A DNA stretch of 8,998 bases, taken from the NCBI GenBank assembly GCA_031266495.1, contig JAISAX010000297.1, positions 1 through 8,998 of the forward strand, in the 5' to 3' direction. Source of the stretch: Opitutaceae bacterium (GTDB taxonomy: Bacteria; Verrucomicrobiota; Verrucomicrobiae; Opitutales; Opitutaceae). The translations under genes were made by a program, and so were the position numbers. This document shows, one piece after another, positions 6,347 to 8,998 of the stretch. Within the stretch, counting starts at the first letter, position 1; the number at the start of each line of letters is the position of its first letter. The notes below the pieces were generated by a model that worked only from the letters and a program-made list of their open reading frames with translations, made no database searches and was not told the origin of the DNA.

Positions 6347-7576
6347 GTGACCACCTTCGACTGGCCCCCCATCATTCGCTCCATCGTCCTCGACCGTGAA
6401 GGGGGCATTCCGCTCCACGTCCAGCTTCGCACCTCGCTCCGCCGCGCCATCCAGGCCGTCCCCACCCACGTTGAAAAACTGGCGCCCGAAAACACCCTGA
6501 TCGACCTTCTCGGCGTCTCGCAGGCCACCGTAAGAAAAGCGCTCGACGGTCTCGTCGAGGAAGGCCTCATCCGGCGCCGCCGCGCCCTCGGCACCATCAT
6601 CACGCGCAACCGCCCCGCCTTCTCCTCCGCTCGCCGCGCCGGCAAGGCACTCCGGGCAGCCGCTGACGGCAGCTCTCCCGTTCCCGAAACCGCCGCCGCC
6701 CCGATCCCGCACCCTCGCCTCGCCATCATTTCTCCTGCCCACGCCAGCTATTCCAACAGTGGACACCTCGCCGCGCTCACCGCGCAAGCCAACGCCCGCG
6801 GCGTATCCGTTACCCTCGTTTCCTTTGAAAAAGGCGAAGACTGGCAATCCAGCCGCACCCGGATCGGATTCGGTCCCGCCGAAGGCGGCGTGGTCTTTCT
6901 CGGAGGATTCCACCCCGCCACCGTCCACGATCTCCACGGCATCCTTTCCGGCCAAGGCTACCGGACCGTCTGCGTCGGCCTCCCCCCGGAAGGCTGCTCC
7001 TGCCCTGCCGTCGGCATCGACAACCGCGCTTTCGTCCGCCTCGGTCTCGAGCGCCTCCGCGCTGCCGGTCACCGCCGCATCGCATTCCTGGTCGGCGAAC
7101 CCGAAGAACACCCGGAAGTCCGTGAACGCGTCCGCCATTTCGAGGAACTCGCCCGCGCCCTCGACCTTTCCGACGCTGAAGTCATCCACGGCGGCGCGAC
7201 CTACGGAGACAGCAGCGCGGAAACGGCCAGCCGGGCCGCCACCACCCTCTGGCAACAACGCTCCGCCAGCCATCGTCCCACCGTCCTGTTCGGCGTCTCC
7301 GACGAATGTGTTGCCGGTGCGCTCTACGGCCTCGCCCACCTCGGCGTCCGCATTCCCCGCGACCTCTCGCTCCTCGGTTACGACGGCACCAATCTCACCC
7401 GCATCGTCCAGCCGGAGCTCGCCACCCTTGTCACTCCTATGGACACCTTTGCCGCCGCCAGCATGTCCTTTCTCGACCTTCCTGGCTCTCCCGAAACCGA
7501 CACGCCTTCCGCCACCCGGGAGATTCTGGTCGCCCCCGGATTTCGCCCTGGCCGCAGCCTGCAAACGCCGGCGTAG
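6347..7576 (+). CDS. Transcriptional regulator, GntR-type winged helix fused to LacI-type sensor
   Basis: The 409-residue product starts at GTG; an in-frame stop at 6314 rules out a start further upstream. Residues about 14-88 form the winged helix: IVLDREGGIPLHVQLRTSL, then ENTLIDLLGVSQATVRKALD (helix-turn-helix around 49-68) and GLIRRRRALGTIITR (wing). Residues 89-122 are an Ala/Pro/Ser-rich linker. Residues 123-409 are a LacI/GalR-type sensor, with PRLAIISP, GHRRIAFLVGEPEEHPE, PTVLFGVSDECVAGALYGL, GVRIPRDLSLLGYDG and VQPELATLVTPMDTFAAAS. Family members bind an operator as dimers and respond to a small sugar. The segment before the helix-turn-helix is less like classical GntR proteins, with no typical LPSEREL. 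The gene has a tandem paralogue downstream, 145 bp away, and faces away from the chelatase gene. Its ligand and targets are unknown. No Shine-Dalgarno sequence is visible. Confidence 0.88.
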   Translation: MTTFDWPPIIRSIVLDREGGIPLHVQLRTSLRRAIQAVPTHVEKLAPENTLIDLLGVSQATVRKALDGLVEEGLIRRRRALGTIITRNRPAFSSARRAGKALRAAADGSSPVPETAAAPIPHPRLAIISPAHASYSNSGHLAALTAQANARGVSVTLVSFEKGEDWQSSRTRIGFGPAEGGVVFLGGFHPATVHDLHGILSGQGYRTVCVGLPPEGCSCPAVGIDNRAFVRLGLERLRAAGHRRIAFLVGEPEEHPEVRERVRHFEELARALDLSDAEVIHGGATYGDSSAETASRAATTLWQQRSASHRPTVLFGVSDECVAGALYGLAHLGVRIPRDLSLLGYDGTNLTRIVQPELATLVTPMDTFAAASMSFLDLPGSPETDTPSATREILVAPGFRPGRSLQTPA

Positions 7577-7589
7577 CTCCGGAAATCGT

Positions 7590-7666
7590 ATGTGACAGAG
7601 CGGTGATATTCCGTCCCCCGAAACCGCCCTCTCAAACCGGCAACACTTCGCGTCACATTTTTTTTT
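7590..7666 (+). terminator. Probable Rho-independent terminator after the first plus-strand regulator
   Basis: ATGTGAC (7590-7596) pairs perfectly with GTCACAT (7652-7658), which runs into nine T (7658-7666). Inside lies a second stem: AGAGCGGT (7597-7604) with ACCGCCCTCT (7623-7632), with a two-base bulge. It starts 13 bp after the stop codon of the 6347 gene. The loop is longer than in most terminators, so the call rests on the stacked stems and the T run. Confidence 0.5.
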
Positions 7667-7680
7667 GCTTGCCCCATAAT
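7652..7680 (+). promoter_or_regulatory. Candidate sigma-70-type promoter of the second plus-strand regulator
   Basis: GTCACA (7652-7657, four of six matches to TTGACA) and CATAAT (7675-7680, five of six to TATAAT) are separated by the ideal 17 bp. The predicted transcript start near 7687 leaves a leader of about 35 nt before the GTG at 7722. The -35 box overlaps the right arm of the preceding terminator candidate, and the spacer contains its T run. Confidence 0.5.
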
Positions 7681-7692
7681 TTCCAAAGCCCC

Positions 7693-7715
7693 ATTCTTCG
7701 AAGAATCAATTCTTC
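7693..7715 (+). promoter_or_regulatory. Candidate operator of overlapping palindromes
   Basis: ATTCTTCGAAGAAT (7693-7706) is a perfect 14-bp palindrome. Two bases later ATTCTTC recurs (7709-7715), so GAAGAAT-CA-ATTCTTC (7700-7715) is a second, overlapping dyad. Three half-sites thus lie between the predicted transcript start and the GTG at 7722, the place for a blocking repressor. The regulator encoded just downstream, or its paralogue with nearly the same DNA-binding domain, is the obvious candidate binder. Confidence 0.55.
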
Positions 7716-7721
7716 CTCCCT

Positions 7722-8998
<1,277 letters not shown>

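Overview
The window is GC-rich bacterial DNA that looks like one whole contig: it opens with about 40 C and closes with 33 G, so both ends are probably assembly or sequencing artefacts or unresolved homopolymers. The gene content is a PEP-CTERM protein, a prepilin-type pseudopilin, three regulators that join a GntR-type winged helix to a LacI-type sugar sensor, and a CbiX-like chelatase. Together with high GC this suggests Verrucomicrobiota, most likely an Opitutaceae-type bacterium. That is inference from content; no marker gene is present.

Left part (66-4366, all on the minus strand). Read in the direction of transcription, it holds a GntR/LacI-type regulator (4366-3080), a secreted PEP-CTERM protein (3012-2143), a tandem paralogue that has lost the PEP-CTERM anchor (2080-1340), a pseudopilin (1291-614), and a secreted protein with a discoidin-like domain that runs off the contig (496-66). 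Gaps are 48-117 bp, so this may be one transcript or a regulator with its target operon. The set looks like a surface or exported module, perhaps for binding or using a polysaccharide. Two of the genes carry long C tracts (11 and 13 C) in the mRNA leader just before the start codon.

Middle (4367-6346). A 404-bp gap with direct and inverted repeats separates the regulator from a minus-strand two-domain CbiX-like chelatase (5736-4771). A 14-base homopolymer inside its reading frame encodes a Gly-rich linker, and its N-terminal half has lost both expected histidines. A possible 49-residue ORF lies just upstream of it, followed by about 410 bp of non-coding DNA.

Right part (6347-8998, plus strand). 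Two tandem paralogous regulators share almost the same DNA-binding domain (about 84% identity by eye) but have more divergent sensors. The 145 bp between them packs a probable terminator, a promoter and a striking overlapping-palindrome operator candidate. The second regulator is cut by the contig end only a few residues short of its expected C terminus.

No RNA genes, CRISPR arrays, insertion sequences or integrases were seen. None of the start codons of the main genes has a clear Shine-Dalgarno sequence.
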